This document shows positions 1 to 9,795 of a stretch of DNA of 64,000 bases, one piece after another. The notes beneath the pieces are model-generated. The model did no database searches, was not told where the DNA came from, and was given only the letters and a program-made list of their open reading frames with translations. Source of the stretch: Tsukamurella conjunctivitidis (GTDB lineage: Bacteria; Actinomycetota; Actinomycetes; Mycobacteriales; Mycobacteriaceae); contig NZ_VIGX01000002.1 in assembly GCF_007858475.1 (NCBI RefSeq), forward strand, positions 434,001-498,000. Direction: 5' to 3'. Position numbers and translations under genes: made by a program. Position 1 is the stretch's first letter. Every line of letters starts with the position of its first letter.

Positions 1-1
1 C

Positions 2-1138
2 ATCGTCCAGGGGCACGGCGGCATCCTCGTCGAGCACGTGAAGGTACTGGGGCTGCACAACGAGATCGGGCCCGGCGACGTCTTCTTCTGGCACACCGCG
101 CTGTCGTGGATGATGTGGAACTACCAGGTGGCCGGGCTGCTCGTGGGTGCCACCATCGTCACCTTCTCCGGGCATCCGCTCGCGCCCACGGCGGATCGGC
201 TGTGGCAGGTCTGCGAGGACGAGCAGGTCACCTTCTTCGGCACCAGCCCCGGCCAGCTGCAGGCTTCCCGCAAGGCCGGCCTGAACCCCGGCACCGACCA
301 CGACCTGGTGCTCCGGACGATCGGCAGCACGGGTTCGCCGCTCGCGCCGGACCTGTTCACCTGGGTGGACGAGCACGTGGCGGCGGGGCTCCCGGTGAGC
401 TCGGTCTCGGGCGGGACCGACGTGTGCAGCGCCTTCTGCGGCGGCACGGCCTCCGTCCCGCACGTGCCCGGCGAGCTGACGGTCCGCTACCTCGGCTGCG
501 CCCTGGAGGCGTGGGCCCCGGACCGCACCCCGCTCATCGGCGAGGTCGGCGAGATGGTGATCACCATGCCCATGCCGTCGATGCCCACGCACTTCTGGAA
601 CGACCCGGGGGATGCGAAGTACCGCGCCGCCTACTTCGAGCACGAGTGGACCGACGGGATCGCGCCGAATCTCTGGCGGCACGGCGACTGGGTGGAGCTG
701 ACCGACCGCGGGTCGATCACCATCCACGGCCGCAGCGATGCGACGTTGAACCGCAACGGCATCCGGATGGGCTCCGCCGATATCTACGAGGTCGTCGAGG
801 CCGTCCCGGAGGTCGCGGAGGCGATGGTCGTCGGCGTCGACGGGCCGGGCGCGAAGTATTGGATGCCGATGTTCCTCACCCTCGTCCCCGGGGCGGAGCT
901 GACCGACGAACTGGTGCAGCGCATCCGCGCCGACGTGCGGGCACGGCTCTCGCCGCGGCACGTGCCCGACGAGGTGATCGAGGCCCCCGGCATCCCGCAC
1001 ACCAAGACCGGGAAGAAGCTGGAGATCCCGGTGACCGGCATGCTCGCCGGCCGCGAGGTGAACGTGGACCCCAGGTCCGTCGACGATCCCGAGCTGCTCG
1101 GCTGGTACGAGCAGCAGGGCCGCGCCCACGCCTGGTGA
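2..1138 (+). CDS. Acetoacetate-CoA ligase (acetoacetyl-CoA synthetase), C-terminal part; 5' end outside window
   Basis: Partial gene open to the left edge; 378 residues are visible of a family that is usually about 650. It belongs to the ANL superfamily of adenylate-forming enzymes, activating acetoacetate to acetoacetyl-CoA with ATP in the cytoplasm. The fragment opens with IVQGHGG, which in this family follows the phosphate-binding loop. A GSTGSPL adenylation motif is encoded near 320-345, GGTDVCSAF near 412-438, WRHGDW and GRSDATLNRNG near 675-760, and the C-terminal GKK with the catalytic lysine near 1010. Family members with a short-chain or medium-chain acid as substrate cannot be excluded, but the motifs fit acetoacetate best. 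Confidence 0.9.
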   Translation: MVQGHGGILVEHVKVLGLHNEIGPGDVFFWHTALSWMMWNYQVAGLLVGATIVTFSGHPLAPTADRLWQVCEDEQVTFFGTSPGQLQASRKAGLNPGTDHDLVLRTIGSTGSPLAPDLFTWVDEHVAAGLPVSSVSGGTDVCSAFCGGTASVPHVPGELTVRYLGCALEAWAPDRTPLIGEVGEMVITMPMPSMPTHFWNDPGDAKYRAAYFEHEWTDGIAPNLWRHGDWVELTDRGSITIHGRSDATLNRNGIRMGSADIYEVVEAVPEVAEAMVVGVDGPGAKYWMPMFLTLVPGAELTDELVQRIRADVRARLSPRHVPDEVIEAPGIPHTKTGKKLEIPVTGMLAGREVNVDPRSVDDPELLGWYEQQGRAHAW

Positions 1139-1192
1139 GCGGGTTCTCTCCCGGCGGCGTGCGCGACTGGCCCATCGAAGCTCAGCGGACGA

Positions 1193-1564
1193 TCAGCGGG
1201 TGGTGCACTGCCACGCCTTGATCCGTGACCCGGGGAGACTCAGGGCTCCGTTCTGCGCGGCGCGCAGCGTCGGGCCCGTGTACCCGCGGTAGGTCGTGCG
1301 GTTCTCGGCGACGGCGCCACACCCGTTGGCGAACGTGGCGAGCACCTTGCAGGTGCGCCAGCCGCAGGAGTTGAGGGCGGCGCGCTCGGCGGCGGCGCGC
1401 GTCGGGTAGTCCCATGCCCGGCCCGTCGCGCCGTTGCCGGCGACGGCGATCGCGCCCCAATTCACGGCGGCGTTGGCGGCGGGGGCGACGGCGACCTGGA
1501 CGCCGCCGGCGACGCTCGCGGTGGCGACCGCGGCGATCAGGGCCTTCTTGGTGATGGTCTTCAT
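1193..1564 (-). CDS. Secreted DUF4189 domain protein
   Basis: A 123-residue exported protein. A basic N-terminus, a hydrophobic core and an ANA/AV cleavage site near residue 32 make a Sec signal peptide. The mature part has the DUF4189 pattern: WGAIAV, a central cysteine-rich stretch (NSCGWRTC, then a Cys in NGCGAV) and a C-terminal Cys, so two disulfides are likely. Small DUF4189 proteins are common in mycolata and have no settled function. It reads on the minus strand next to the LppX-like lipoprotein gene, with about 48 bases between them, so the two could be co-transcribed. Confidence 0.8.
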   Translation of the reverse strand: MKTITKKALIAAVATASVAGGVQVAVAPAANAAVNWGAIAVAGNGATGRAWDYPTRAAAERAALNSCGWRTCKVLATFANGCGAVAENRTTYRGYTGPTLRAAQNGALSLPGSRIKAWQCTTR

Positions 1565-1612
1565 GATGGATCCTCTTTTTTCAGATGGAACAACGGGGGA
1601 GTCGACGGCCCG

Positions 1613-2407
1613 CTAGCGCGGGGAGTCCTGGCTGTCGGTGGGCTTGGGGCCGGACGGGGCGGCCTCGACGGCGGGCTTGGTCACGGTGACCTTCTCGCCC
1701 CACTTCGAGAACGTGAGCGTGATGGTGCCCTCGGTGGAGGGCTTCACCTCGAGGCGCACGACCTGCTTGTCGCCCGACTTCTGGATCCACGCGGTGGTGG
1801 GGACGGGCACGCTCTTCTCGGGATCGACGCGCGAGCCGGAGATCGCGGCGATCTCGGTGGCGGGCACGGTGCCGGTGACCTTGGTGGTCTCCTGGCCGTC
1901 GATGGTCTCGGTGCCGGCGGCCTTGACGCCGGTCATCTTGGCGAGGACGTTGGGGATCCCCTTGGTGGGATCGAACAGGGCGGACACGTCGTAGATGGAG
2001 GCGCCGTCGCCGTAGTCGACGTAGTTGGCACCGAGGAGCGAGGCGTACATGGTGCCGTCCGTGTAGACGAACCTGCCCTCGGACTGGCCGCCGATGTCGA
2101 TCGTCGCGGTGCCGGTCGCCTGCGTCGTCGGCTTGACCTGGAGGTCACCGTCGACCTTGGTGATCGGCATGTTGGGCACCTTGCCGTCGACCTTGACGAG
2201 GAAGTGGACGCTGGTGACGTTCTTCGACGCCTCGGAGGCGGCCTTGACGAGCGCGGGAGCGTCGGTGTCGGAGGCGTTCGCCGATGCAGCGGCGGTGTCG
2301 GTCGTGCCGGTGTTCGACGTGCCCTTGTCGGCGCAGCCGGTGAGCACGACGCTCAGCGCGACGGCTGCCGAGGCCGCGATGAGGGCGGGACGGGAAGTGC
2401 GCTTCAT
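1613..2407 (-). CDS. LppX/LprAFG-family lipoprotein
   Basis: A 264-residue lipoprotein. The signal sequence ends in the lipobox LTGC with Cys25 as the lipidation site, so the protein should be anchored to the outer face of the plasma membrane. The rest matches the LppX/LprA/LprF/LprG fold (DUF1396) by pattern: SVHFLVKVDGKVPN, repeated amphipathic beta strands and a VRLEVKPSTEG strand near the end. Family members have a hydrophobic cavity and carry or transfer lipids of the mycobacterial envelope (LprG triacylated glycolipids, LppX phthiocerol dimycocerosates). Which lipid this one handles cannot be read from sequence. Confidence 0.85.
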   Translation of the reverse strand: MKRTSRPALIAASAAVALSVVLTGCADKGTSNTGTTDTAAASANASDTDAPALVKAASEASKNVTSVHFLVKVDGKVPNMPITKVDGDLQVKPTTQATGTATIDIGGQSEGRFVYTDGTMYASLLGANYVDYGDGASIYDVSALFDPTKGIPNVLAKMTGVKAAGTETIDGQETTKVTGTVPATEIAAISGSRVDPEKSVPVPTTAWIQKSGDKQVVRLEVKPSTEGTITLTFSKWGEKVTVTKPAVEAAPSGPKPTDSQDSPR

Positions 2408-2679
2408 GGATCGTTTCTCCTTCAGTGGACTGAGGAGAAGTTTCGACGGCGGGACTTAACCCGTACTTACGTCTCGCCTGCGGCGCCCATGTGGGGCGTT
2501 CGCCTGGGCGGATCCCAAAACTTACCGGCGGGTAGGTTGCGATGGCTGATAACTGCAGGTCAAGTGAGATACGTCATTGAGCAAGGGTCGGCGCCCGAGC
2601 GGATTCGCGGAGGCATAGAGTCGACCCCGGACCCGTGAAGAATGCGGGTGGACCGAGTAACCAGACAGATGGTGAGCTG

Positions 2680-3843
2680 ATGGATCTCTTCGAATACCAA
2701 GCGAAGGAACTGTTCGTCAAGCACGGCGTGCCTACCTCGGCCGGCCGCGTGACGGACAATGTCGCCGACGCCCGCGCGATCGCCGAGGAAATCGGCAAGC
2801 CGGTGATGGTCAAGGCGCAGGTCAAGGTGGGTGGCCGCGGCAAGGCCGGCGGCGTGAAGTACTCCGCCGACGCCGATGCGGCGCAGGCCAACGCCGAGGC
2901 CATCCTGGGCCTGGACATCAAGGGCCACGTCGTCAAGAAGCTGCTCGTGGCCGAGGCGAGCGACATCGCCGAGGAGTACTACATCTCCTTCCTGCTGGAT
3001 CGCGCGAACCGCACCTACCTGGCCATGTGCTCGGTCGAGGGCGGCGTGGAGATCGAGGTCACCGCCGAGGAGAACCCGGACGCGCTGGCGAAGATCGCCG
3101 TGGACGCGACCAAGGGCGTCGACCTCGCCACCGCGCGAGCGATCGCCGAGGCCGGCAAGCTGCCCGCCGAGGTGCTCGACGCCGCGGCCGTGACCATCCA
3201 GAAGCTGTGGGAGGTCTTCGTCGCCGAGGACGCCACCCTGGTCGAGGTCAACCCGCTCGTCCGCACCCCGGACGACCAGATCCTCGCGCTGGACGGCAAG
3301 GTCTCGCTCGACGAGAACGCCGACTTCCGCCATCCCGATCACGCGGCCTTCGCCGACGCCGGGTCCACCGACCCGCTCGAGCTCAAGGCCAAGGAGAACG
3401 ACCTCAACTACGTCAAGCTCGACGGTCAGGTCGGCGTCATCGGCAACGGTGCGGGCCTGGTCATGTCGACTCTCGACGTGGTCGCCTACGCCGGTGAGAA
3501 CCACGGCGGCGTCAAGCCCGCCAACTTCCTCGACATCGGCGGCGGCGCCTCGGCCGAGGTCATGGCCGCCGGCCTCGACGTCATCCTCGGCGACGAGCAG
3601 GTCAAGAGCGTCTTCGTCAACGTCTTCGGCGGCATCACCGCGTGCGACGCGGTCGCCAACGGCATCGTCGGCGCCCTGAACACCCTGGGCGACACGGCCT
3701 CCAAGCCGCTCGTCGTGCGCCTCGACGGCAACAAGGTCGAGGAGGGCCGGGCGATCCTGGCCGCCGCGAACCACCCGCTGGTGACGCTCGCGCAGACCAT
3801 GGACGAAGGCGCCGACAAGGCCGCCGAGCTGGCGAACAAGTAA
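2680..3843 (+). CDS. sucC: Succinyl-CoA synthetase beta subunit (ADP-forming)
   Basis: 387 residues, the usual length. With SucD it converts succinyl-CoA, ADP and phosphate to succinate, CoA and ATP in the TCA cycle. The N-terminus [12 protein letters not shown] is the canonical start; an in-frame ATG-like start further upstream (2635) would add 15 residues that do not belong to the family, so 2680 was chosen. The ATP-grasp domain holds [14 protein letters not shown] near residues 46-60, and the C-terminal flavodoxin-like domain holds NIFGG-type ([10 protein letters not shown]) nucleotide-loop residues. It lies 16 bases upstream of sucD in the order seen in mycobacteria. Confidence 0.97.
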   Translation: MDLFEYQAKELFVKHGVPTSAGRVTDNVADARAIAEEIGKPVMVKAQVKVGGRGKAGGVKYSADADAAQANAEAILGLDIKGHVVKKLLVAEASDIAEEYYISFLLDRANRTYLAMCSVEGGVEIEVTAEENPDALAKIAVDATKGVDLATARAIAEAGKLPAEVLDAAAVTIQKLWEVFVAEDATLVEVNPLVRTPDDQILALDGKVSLDENADFRHPDHAAFADAGSTDPLELKAKENDLNYVKLDGQVGVIGNGAGLVMSTLDVVAYAGENHGGVKPANFLDIGGGASAEVMAAGLDVILGDEQVKSVFVNVFGGITACDAVANGIVGALNTLGDTASKPLVVRLDGNKVEEGRAILAAANHPLVTLAQTMDEGADKAAELANK

Positions 3844-3859
3844 GGGAGACAACAGAAAA

Positions 3860-4762
3860 ATGGCTATCTTCCTGACCAAGGACAACAAGGTCATCGTCCA
3901 GGGCATCACCGGCGGCGAGGGCACCAAGCACACCGCGCTGATGCTCAAGGCCGGCACCAACGTCGTGGGCGGCGTGAACGCGCGCAAGGCGGGCACCACC
4001 GTCAAGCACGTCGACAAGGACGGCAACGACATCGAGCTCCCCGTCTTCGGCTCCGTCGCCGAGGCCATGGAGAAGACCGGCGCCGACACCTCGATCGCCT
4101 TCGTGCCGCCGGCGTTCTCCAAGGACGCCATCGTCGAGGCCATCGACGCCGAGATCCCGCTCCTGGTGGTCATCACCGAGGGCATCCCCGTGCAGGACTC
4201 GGCGTACGCCTGGGCCTACAACGTGGAGAAGGGTCAGAAGACCCGGATCATCGGCCCGAACTGCCCCGGCATCATCACCCCGGGCGAGGCCCTCGTCGGC
4301 ATCACCCCGGCCAACATCACCGGCACCGGCCCGGTCGGCCTCGTCTCGAAGTCGGGCACGCTGACCTACCAGATGATGTACGAGCTGCGTGATTTCGGCT
4401 TCTCGACCGCCATCGGCATCGGCGGCGACCCGGTCATCGGCACCACCCACATCGACGCCATCGAGGCCTTCGAGAAGGACCCCGAGACCAAGGTCATCGT
4501 CATGATCGGCGAGATCGGCGGCGACGCCGAGGAGCGTGCCGCGGCGTACATCCAGGCCAACGTCACCAAGCCCGTCGTGGGCTACGTGGCCGGCTTCACC
4601 GCTCCCGAGGGCAAGACCATGGGCCACGCCGGCGCCATCGTCTCCGGCTCCTCGGGCACGGCCGCCGCGAAGAAGGAGGCCCTCGAGGCCGCCGGCGTGA
4701 AGGTGGGCAAGACCCCGTCCGAGACCGCCGCTCTCGCCCGCGAGATCCTGCAGTCGCTGTAA
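3860..4762 (+). CDS. sucD: Succinyl-CoA synthetase alpha subunit
   Basis: 300 residues. It carries the CoA-binding Rossmann domain ([11 protein letters not shown] near residue 16) and the ligase domain with the phosphorylated histidine in [10 protein letters not shown], here His256. It works as a complex with SucC. A GGGAGA-like ribosome site lies just before the ATG, and sucC and sucD are clearly one operon. A stem-loop at 4781-4814 ends the unit. Confidence 0.97.
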   Translation: MAIFLTKDNKVIVQGITGGEGTKHTALMLKAGTNVVGGVNARKAGTTVKHVDKDGNDIELPVFGSVAEAMEKTGADTSIAFVPPAFSKDAIVEAIDAEIPLLVVITEGIPVQDSAYAWAYNVEKGQKTRIIGPNCPGIITPGEALVGITPANITGTGPVGLVSKSGTLTYQMMYELRDFGFSTAIGIGGDPVIGTTHIDAIEAFEKDPETKVIVMIGEIGGDAEERAAAYIQANVTKPVVGYVAGFTAPEGKTMGHAGAIVSGSSGTAAAKKEALEAAGVKVGKTPSETAALAREILQSL

Positions 4763-4780
4763 CCGCAGCACATTCGGTCC

Positions 4781-4820
4781 ACTGCCCCGTCTCCCCTCAG
4801 GGAGGCGGGGCAGTCCCGTT
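4781..4820. terminator. Stem-loop terminator after sucCD
   Basis: Arms of 15 bases at 4781-4795 and 4800-4814 pair with a single G-T wobble around a 4-base loop and are followed by a weak T-containing stretch. It sits between sucD and the convergent MFS gene and can serve both strands. Confidence 0.75.
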
Positions 4821-4844
4821 TCTCCGGCCGACGATGCCGGGCCG

Positions 4845-6059
4845 TCAGGCCGACGGTGCGCGTTCGACGCTGCGGAAGGCCAGGTAGAGCACCAGCGCCG
4901 CGGCGGCCAGGCCCGCACCGAGCAGGCACGCCCCGGTCCAGCCCGCGAGCGGCCACAGTGCGGCGGTCGCCGCGGAGCCCAGAGTGCCGCCCAGGAAGAA
5001 CGTGCCCATGAACACCGCGTTGATCCGCCCGCGAGCCTCCGGTCGGAGCGAGAAGACCACTGCCTGCGACGAATTCAGCGCCGCCTGCTGGCCGATCCCC
5101 ATCAGCACCAGTCCCGCGATCAGTGCGGGCAGCCCGATCGCGCCGCCCGCGGGGATCATGAGCAGCCACGCCGAGGCCTGCAGCGCCAGCCCGCCGGCGG
5201 TGAGCACCGGCCCGTGCCCGCGGTCGACGAACCGGCCGATCGTCGGGCCGGAGAGCGCGCCCACCGCGCCGAGCAGGCCGATCGCGCCGATCGCCGCCGG
5301 CGTCCAGCCGAACCGCGGGCCGGCGAGGAGGAAGGTCACCGCGGCGCCCTGCACCATGAACGAGCCGAGGGCGAGGCCGATCAGCACCGCGCGCAGGCGC
5401 AGCACCGGGAGTTCGCGCACCAGGCCGATCATCGATCCCAGCAGCGCGCGGTACCCCGACGGGGTGAGGCCGGGCCGGTCCGGGTCGTGCCGGGGGAGCG
5501 CGCGGGCGAGCGCGGCGGTGACGGCGACGAGCAGCGCCGCGAGCACCAGGTACGGGGTGCGCCACCCCGCGAGGTCGGACAGCACGCCGGACAGGAAGCG
5601 GCTGACCACGGTGCCCAGCACGAGCCCGCTCATCACGATGCCGACGGCGCGGGCCTGGTGCTCCGGACCCGCCAACTCCGCCGCGTAGGGGACGATCACC
5701 TGCGCGCCGACCGACGTGATCGCGGCGACGGTCGCCGCGACCAGGAGCACGCCGCCCGACGGTGCCGCCCCCGCCGCGACCAGCGCCGCCGCGGTGACGA
5801 GCAGCAGGGCCAGCGCCAGCGGGCGGCGACGGACCGCGTCGGCCATGGGCACCAGCAGGATCAGCCCGACCGCATAGCCCGCCTGGGCCGCGGTGACCAG
5901 CATCCCGGCGGCGGTCTCGGACATGCCGAGCCGATCCTGGAGCAGCCCCAGGATCGGATGCGCCAGGTAGTTGCCCGCGACCGAGAGCCCCGTCGCCAGG
6001 GCCATCAGGCGCAGCAGGCCGGGCGCGGCGGTCGCGGTTCGGGTCGTCGTCGTGGTCAT
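4845..6059 (-). CDS. MFS transporter (drug/sugar efflux type)
   Basis: 404 residues with about twelve hydrophobic segments, typical of the major facilitator superfamily. The cytoplasmic loop after helix 2 reads LVPMADAVRRRPL, a variant of the MFS signature, and the second half has the matching FVDRGHGP loop. The layout fits the AraJ/drug-efflux group. It is divergent from a LysR regulator with 77 bases between them, so the LysR protein very likely controls it. The exported compound is not predictable. Confidence 0.85.
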   Translation of the reverse strand: MTTTTTRTATAAPGLLRLMALATGLSVAGNYLAHPILGLLQDRLGMSETAAGMLVTAAQAGYAVGLILLVPMADAVRRRPLALALLLVTAAALVAAGAAPSGGVLLVAATVAAITSVGAQVIVPYAAELAGPEHQARAVGIVMSGLVLGTVVSRFLSGVLSDLAGWRTPYLVLAALLVAVTAALARALPRHDPDRPGLTPSGYRALLGSMIGLVRELPVLRLRAVLIGLALGSFMVQGAAVTFLLAGPRFGWTPAAIGAIGLLGAVGALSGPTIGRFVDRGHGPVLTAGGLALQASAWLLMIPAGGAIGLPALIAGLVLMGIGQQAALNSSQAVVFSLRPEARGRINAVFMGTFFLGGTLGSAATAALWPLAGWTGACLLGAGLAAAALVLYLAFRSVERAPSA

Positions 6060-6083
6060 GTCCTCCAGTCTGGGCGCCCATCC

Positions 6084-6104
6084 ATCATGCGTCCAACGTA
6101 TGAT
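6084..6104. promoter_or_regulatory. LysR-type operator (ATCAT-N11-ATGAT)
   Basis: Perfect 5-base arms ATCAT (6084-6088) and ATGAT (6100-6104) are separated by exactly 11 bases, giving the T-N11-A core of LysR-family sites. It lies midway between the divergent MFS and lysR genes, where an autoregulatory and activating site would be expected. Confidence 0.65.
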
Positions 6105-6136
6105 TTCGATGAAATGATCTACCTGGGAGATTATTG

Positions 6137-7003
6137 ATGGAGCTGCAGCAGCTGCGGTACGTCATCGCGGTGTCGGAGACGCTGAATTTCACCCGCGCGG
6201 CCGAGCGCTGCCACGTGGTGCAATCCGCCCTCAGTCACCGCGTGGCCGCCCTGGAGAAGGAGCTCGGTGCGCGGCTGTTCGACCGCACCAACCGCTCCGT
6301 CCGGCTCACGCGGGCCGGCGAGGCCTTCCTCCCGCAGGCCCGCGCCGCGCTCGCCGCGACCGAACGCGCCGCCGACGAGGTCGCCGCGACGCTCGGCGGG
6401 GTCCGCGGCACGGTCACCGTCGGCATGATCCCCACCTTCACGGCCTTCGACGTGGTCGACGTGCTGAGGGCGTACCGGTCCGCCTACCCCGAGGCCACGG
6501 TGCGGCTGCGCAGCGGGCCGAGCGAGAACCTGATCGAGGACGTGCGGACCGGCACCGTCGACCTGGCGCTGCTCGGTGTGCCGGACGGCTTCTCCACCGC
6601 CGGCGTGGTCGCGCGGCGACTCGCCGTCGACCACCTCGTCCTGGTGGTGCCCGAGGCGGAACGGGTCGACGGTCCGCTGTCCCTCGCCGAGACCGCCGGC
6701 CGGCCCTTCGTCGACTACCCCGCGGGCGGCGCCGGCCGCGCCGAATCCGATCAGGCCTTCGACCGGGCCGGGGTGCGGCGCACCGTCGCCTTCGAGGTGG
6801 ACCGGTCGGAGACCATGCTCGAGCTGATCGGCGCCGGGCTGTGCGTCGGGATGGCCGCGCGGGAGACGGTGCCGGGCGGTACGGGGCTCGCAACGGTGCC
6901 GCTCGTCGACGGCCCGACCCGCTCACAACTGCTGGTGCATTCGAAGCTTCTCAGTCCCGCGGCCCGTGCGCTCTTGACTGTGGTGGATCACCACACTCGA
7001 TGA
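6137..7003 (+). CDS. LysR-family transcriptional regulator
   Basis: 288 residues. The N-terminal winged helix-turn-helix (residues 1-60: MELQQLRYVIAVSETLNFTRAAERCHV in outline) is classical LysR, followed by a periplasmic-binding-like effector domain. A TTG three bases upstream is also in frame; the ATG at 6137 was chosen because GGGAG lies about 7 bases before it. It probably senses a small molecule and controls the divergent MFS gene through the site at 6084-6104. Confidence 0.92.
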   Translation: MELQQLRYVIAVSETLNFTRAAERCHVVQSALSHRVAALEKELGARLFDRTNRSVRLTRAGEAFLPQARAALAATERAADEVAATLGGVRGTVTVGMIPTFTAFDVVDVLRAYRSAYPEATVRLRSGPSENLIEDVRTGTVDLALLGVPDGFSTAGVVARRLAVDHLVLVVPEAERVDGPLSLAETAGRPFVDYPAGGAGRAESDQAFDRAGVRRTVAFEVDRSETMLELIGAGLCVGMAARETVPGGTGLATVPLVDGPTRSQLLVHSKLLSPAARALLTVVDHHTR

Positions 7004-7091
7004 GTTGAATCCCGTTGACGTGGGAGTCGGTGTATAGGGTGGTGGCGTACTGGCTCCGTGCGGAGCCGCGTCGACCTTCGGGGAGAAGAAC

Positions 7092-8198
7092 ATGACCTAC
7101 TCAGGTGGAGGGTACGGACAGCAGCCGGGCCAGGGGGGCTACGGGCAGCCGGACTACTCGCAGCAGGGCTACGGCCAGCAGGGATTCGGCCAGCCGGGTC
7201 AGCAGGGCTACGGCCAGCCGGCGCAGCAGCCGGCCCCGCAGGGCGGCTACGGCCAGCCCGCGCAGCAGGGCTACGGCCAGCAGCCCGACTACTCGCAGCA
7301 GGGTTACGGGCAGCAGGGCTACGGCCAGGGCTACCCGCAGCAGCAGGGCTACGGCCAGCAGTACGGCGGCTACCAGCAGGCGCCCGCCGCGCCGTCGAAG
7401 CCGCTCGACCTCGCGCTGGTGCTGTCCATCGCCACCGCCGCGCTGGGCGTCATCACCTTCCTGCTCGGCTTCCTGACCTTCGCGGAGCGGGAGATCGGGC
7501 TGGGCTCCGCCACCGTCAGCGTGAACGGCTTCGAGCACAGCGCGCTGATCGGCCTCACCCTGGCGCTGGTCGCCGGCATCTCCGCGGGCCTGAGCCTCGT
7601 CGCCCGCGGTAACACCGGCCGCACCCCGGCCGCCGCGCTGGCCCTCGGCGCGTTCGTCTCGCTTCTCTTCGGCCTCTTCACGTGGACCGACCTGGCGTAC
7701 GGCTTCTGGATCGCCTTCGTCTTCTCGCTGCTCACCGCCGCCGCCGCCGTCGTGCTGGTGCTGGTCGACGCGGGGATCGTGAAGAACCCGGCCGCCGTGG
7801 CCGCCGCCGCGGAGAGCACGTCCGCCGACGCGACCGCGACCGCCGCTCCGGCCGCCACGGAGGCGCCCTCGGCCCCGTCGAACCCGGCCGTCCCGGCGGC
7901 GCCCGCGCAGCAGGAGCAGCAGGCCCCGCAGTCGCAGGGACAGTCGCAGTGGCCCTCCTACGGCGGCTACCAGGCGCCGGCCTCCTCGGGCTACCAGGCG
8001 CCCGCGCCCTCGAACCCGGCCGGCGCCGGCTTCCCGTCGAGCGCACCGTCCAACCCGGGCGCCTCGGCCTCGGGCGACGAGGTGACCACCGCCTTCGGCC
8101 AGGCATCCACGCCCAGCACGCAGGCGTTCGGCTCGCCGGCCGCCCCGCAGCACGGCTCGCACTCGTCCGACGACGAGAACAAGCCCCAGGGTCAGTAG
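7092..8198 (+). CDS. 34-kDa antigen-like membrane protein, DUF5336 (Rv0954-like)
   Basis: 368 residues in three parts: a Gly/Tyr/Gln-rich repeat region (about residues 1-95, repeated [10 protein letters not shown] units), four hydrophobic segments (about 105-225), and an Ala/Pro/Ser-rich tail ending in acidic residues. This matches DUF5336, the family of the mycobacterial 34-kDa antigenic protein Rv0954, reported as part of the cell-division complex. The next gene is PerM-like, as in M. tuberculosis, which supports the identification. A GGGGAGAAG ribosome site precedes the ATG. Codon choice in the repeats (cag/ggc/tac) is uniform. Confidence 0.82.
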   Translation: MTYSGGGYGQQPGQGGYGQPDYSQQGYGQQGFGQPGQQGYGQPAQQPAPQGGYGQPAQQGYGQQPDYSQQGYGQQGYGQGYPQQQGYGQQYGGYQQAPAAPSKPLDLALVLSIATAALGVITFLLGFLTFAEREIGLGSATVSVNGFEHSALIGLTLALVAGISAGLSLVARGNTGRTPAAALALGAFVSLLFGLFTWTDLAYGFWIAFVFSLLTAAAAVVLVLVDAGIVKNPAAVAAAAESTSADATATAAPAATEAPSAPSNPAVPAAPAQQEQQAPQSQGQSQWPSYGGYQAPASSGYQAPAPSNPAGAGFPSSAPSNPGASASGDEVTTAFGQASTPSTQAFGSPAAPQHGSHSSDDENKPQGQ

Positions 8199-8247
8199 TC
8201 CCCGCCCGCGGCGCGCCTGAGACACCATCGGCCACTGCGATGTCACA

Positions 8248-9717
8248 GTGGTGAAGATGATCGACTCAGCGCGCGCCGCCGGGCCGGGCCAGAGCGAGAC
8301 CCGGCCGTTGTTCGTGATGGCCTTCGGGCCGTCGCTCGTGACCCTCGCGACCACCCTGGTGGTGGGCGCGGCGGTCCTGCTCACCACGTCGACGGGATTC
8401 GGGGCGATCGCCCCCACCGTCGCCGGACTCTGGCTGGCCGTGCACCAGGTGCCGGTCACCATCAGTGACATCACCCTCGGCGTGCTGCCCCTGGTCCCCA
8501 CCATCGCGCTGGTCGTGGGCGTCGCCCGGGCCGCGCGTGGCGCCGGCGGCGAGGGCCGCCCGCTCGCGGACCTGCGCTCGGTGCTGCTGTGCGCCATCGC
8601 CGGACCCGCCCTCTTCACCGCGATCGCGCTGGCCGTCGTCAACGACGCCGCCGGGCGGTTCACCATCGGCACGCCGCCGCCGCTCACCGCCTTCCTCGGG
8701 ACGATCGCCGTGCACCTCGGCGCCGCCCTCATCGGCCTCGCACCCGCCTACTGGCGCGATGCCGCCCGGTTCCTCCGCATCCCCGCCTGGGTCGACGACT
8801 GCGCCCGCCTCGCCGGCCGGGCGCTGTTGGCCTTCGGCGCCGTCGGCGTGGCCATCGTCGTGGTCCGCCTCGTGATCCGCTGGGAGACCGTCTTCGAGCT
8901 GGTGCGTTCCGGCAACGACGGCGTCGGGATGGTCTCGCTGGTGCTGCTCTCGCTGCTGTACCTGCCCAACCTGGTGATCAGCGCCGCCGCGCTGCCGCTC
9001 GGCGCCACGGTCGACCTCGGCCCCATCGCGATGAGCGTCTTCTCCGCCGTCCCGGGCCGCGCGCCGGGCGTGCCGCTCCTCGCGGTGCTGCCGCAGGGCC
9101 CGACGCCCTGGTACCTGCTGCCGCTGCTCGCCGTTCCGGCGTTCGTGGCGATGCAGGTGGGCCGACGATGCGCCGCTCGGTCCCTCGACCTCGGCCCGAC
9201 GGTGACCTCCGTCGCCGCGACCGCGCTGCTCGCCGCGGTGGGCTTCACCGCGGCGGCGTTCCTCGCCGGGGGCGAGCTCGGCGGCTTCGGCTACGCCGGT
9301 GCGGACCTGACCCAGGTGCTCCTGTTCACCCTCGGCTGGATCGGCCTCGTGGGCGTGCTCGCCGCTCTGGTGCTGCAGCAGGCGGGGGAGTCCCGCGCCG
9401 TGCGCGCCGCGCGCCGGGCCGCGGAGGACGCGCCGTCGGGCTACACCACCTACGCCGACGAGGCGGACGTGATCGACGACGGCACGACCGTCGAGATCGA
9501 GCCCGTCGAGCGCGCCGCACAGGACGACGACGTGCAGGATTCACCGGCGGAGCCGGCGGACACCGGCGACTTCGACGCCCTCGCCGAGCAACCCACCGAG
9601 GAGGTTCGGCCGGTGAGTCGCCCCGAGTCCCGGCAGGCCGTCGGGCCCGCGGCGACGAAGCGCGAGCGCGACATCGCGGACATCGAGGAACTCGACAGCT
9701 ACACCTTCGGGCAGTAG
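8248..9717 (+). CDS. PerM-like multi-pass membrane protein, DUF6350
   Basis: 489 residues with about ten hydrophobic helices up to residue 380 and a hydrophilic acidic tail. Position between the Rv0954-like gene and purN, and the overall layout, match Rv0955/PerM, an integral membrane protein that supports division in M. tuberculosis (reported to stabilise FtsB). The start is uncertain: GTG codons at 8248 and 8251 and an ATG at 8257 are all in frame; the longest is listed. The last residues (ELDSYTFGQ) look like a conserved C-terminal motif rather than random tail. Confidence 0.75.
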   Translation: MVKMIDSARAAGPGQSETRPLFVMAFGPSLVTLATTLVVGAAVLLTTSTGFGAIAPTVAGLWLAVHQVPVTISDITLGVLPLVPTIALVVGVARAARGAGGEGRPLADLRSVLLCAIAGPALFTAIALAVVNDAAGRFTIGTPPPLTAFLGTIAVHLGAALIGLAPAYWRDAARFLRIPAWVDDCARLAGRALLAFGAVGVAIVVVRLVIRWETVFELVRSGNDGVGMVSLVLLSLLYLPNLVISAAALPLGATVDLGPIAMSVFSAVPGRAPGVPLLAVLPQGPTPWYLLPLLAVPAFVAMQVGRRCAARSLDLGPTVTSVAATALLAAVGFTAAAFLAGGELGGFGYAGADLTQVLLFTLGWIGLVGVLAALVLQQAGESRAVRAARRAAEDAPSGYTTYADEADVIDDGTTVEIEPVERAAQDDDVQDSPAEPADTGDFDALAEQPTEEVRPVSRPESRQAVGPAATKRERDIADIEELDSYTFGQ

Positions 9718-9795
9718 CTCGGAGCGAACGATCAGTAGGCCCGATCAACCGGTTCGGATCGGACGATTAGTCTGAACGGGAATCGTCCCTCTGCG

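Noticed and set aside
2560-4185. Long minus-strand reading frame opposite sucC and sucD
   Set aside because: It is the mirror of highly conserved sucCD. High-GC codon bias leaves the opposite strand open; the translation is a low-complexity mix without motifs.
7110-7380. Regular repeats suggesting a CRISPR array
   Set aside because: The repeats are in frame, encode GYGQQ-type units and lack unique spacers, so they are protein low-complexity sequence.
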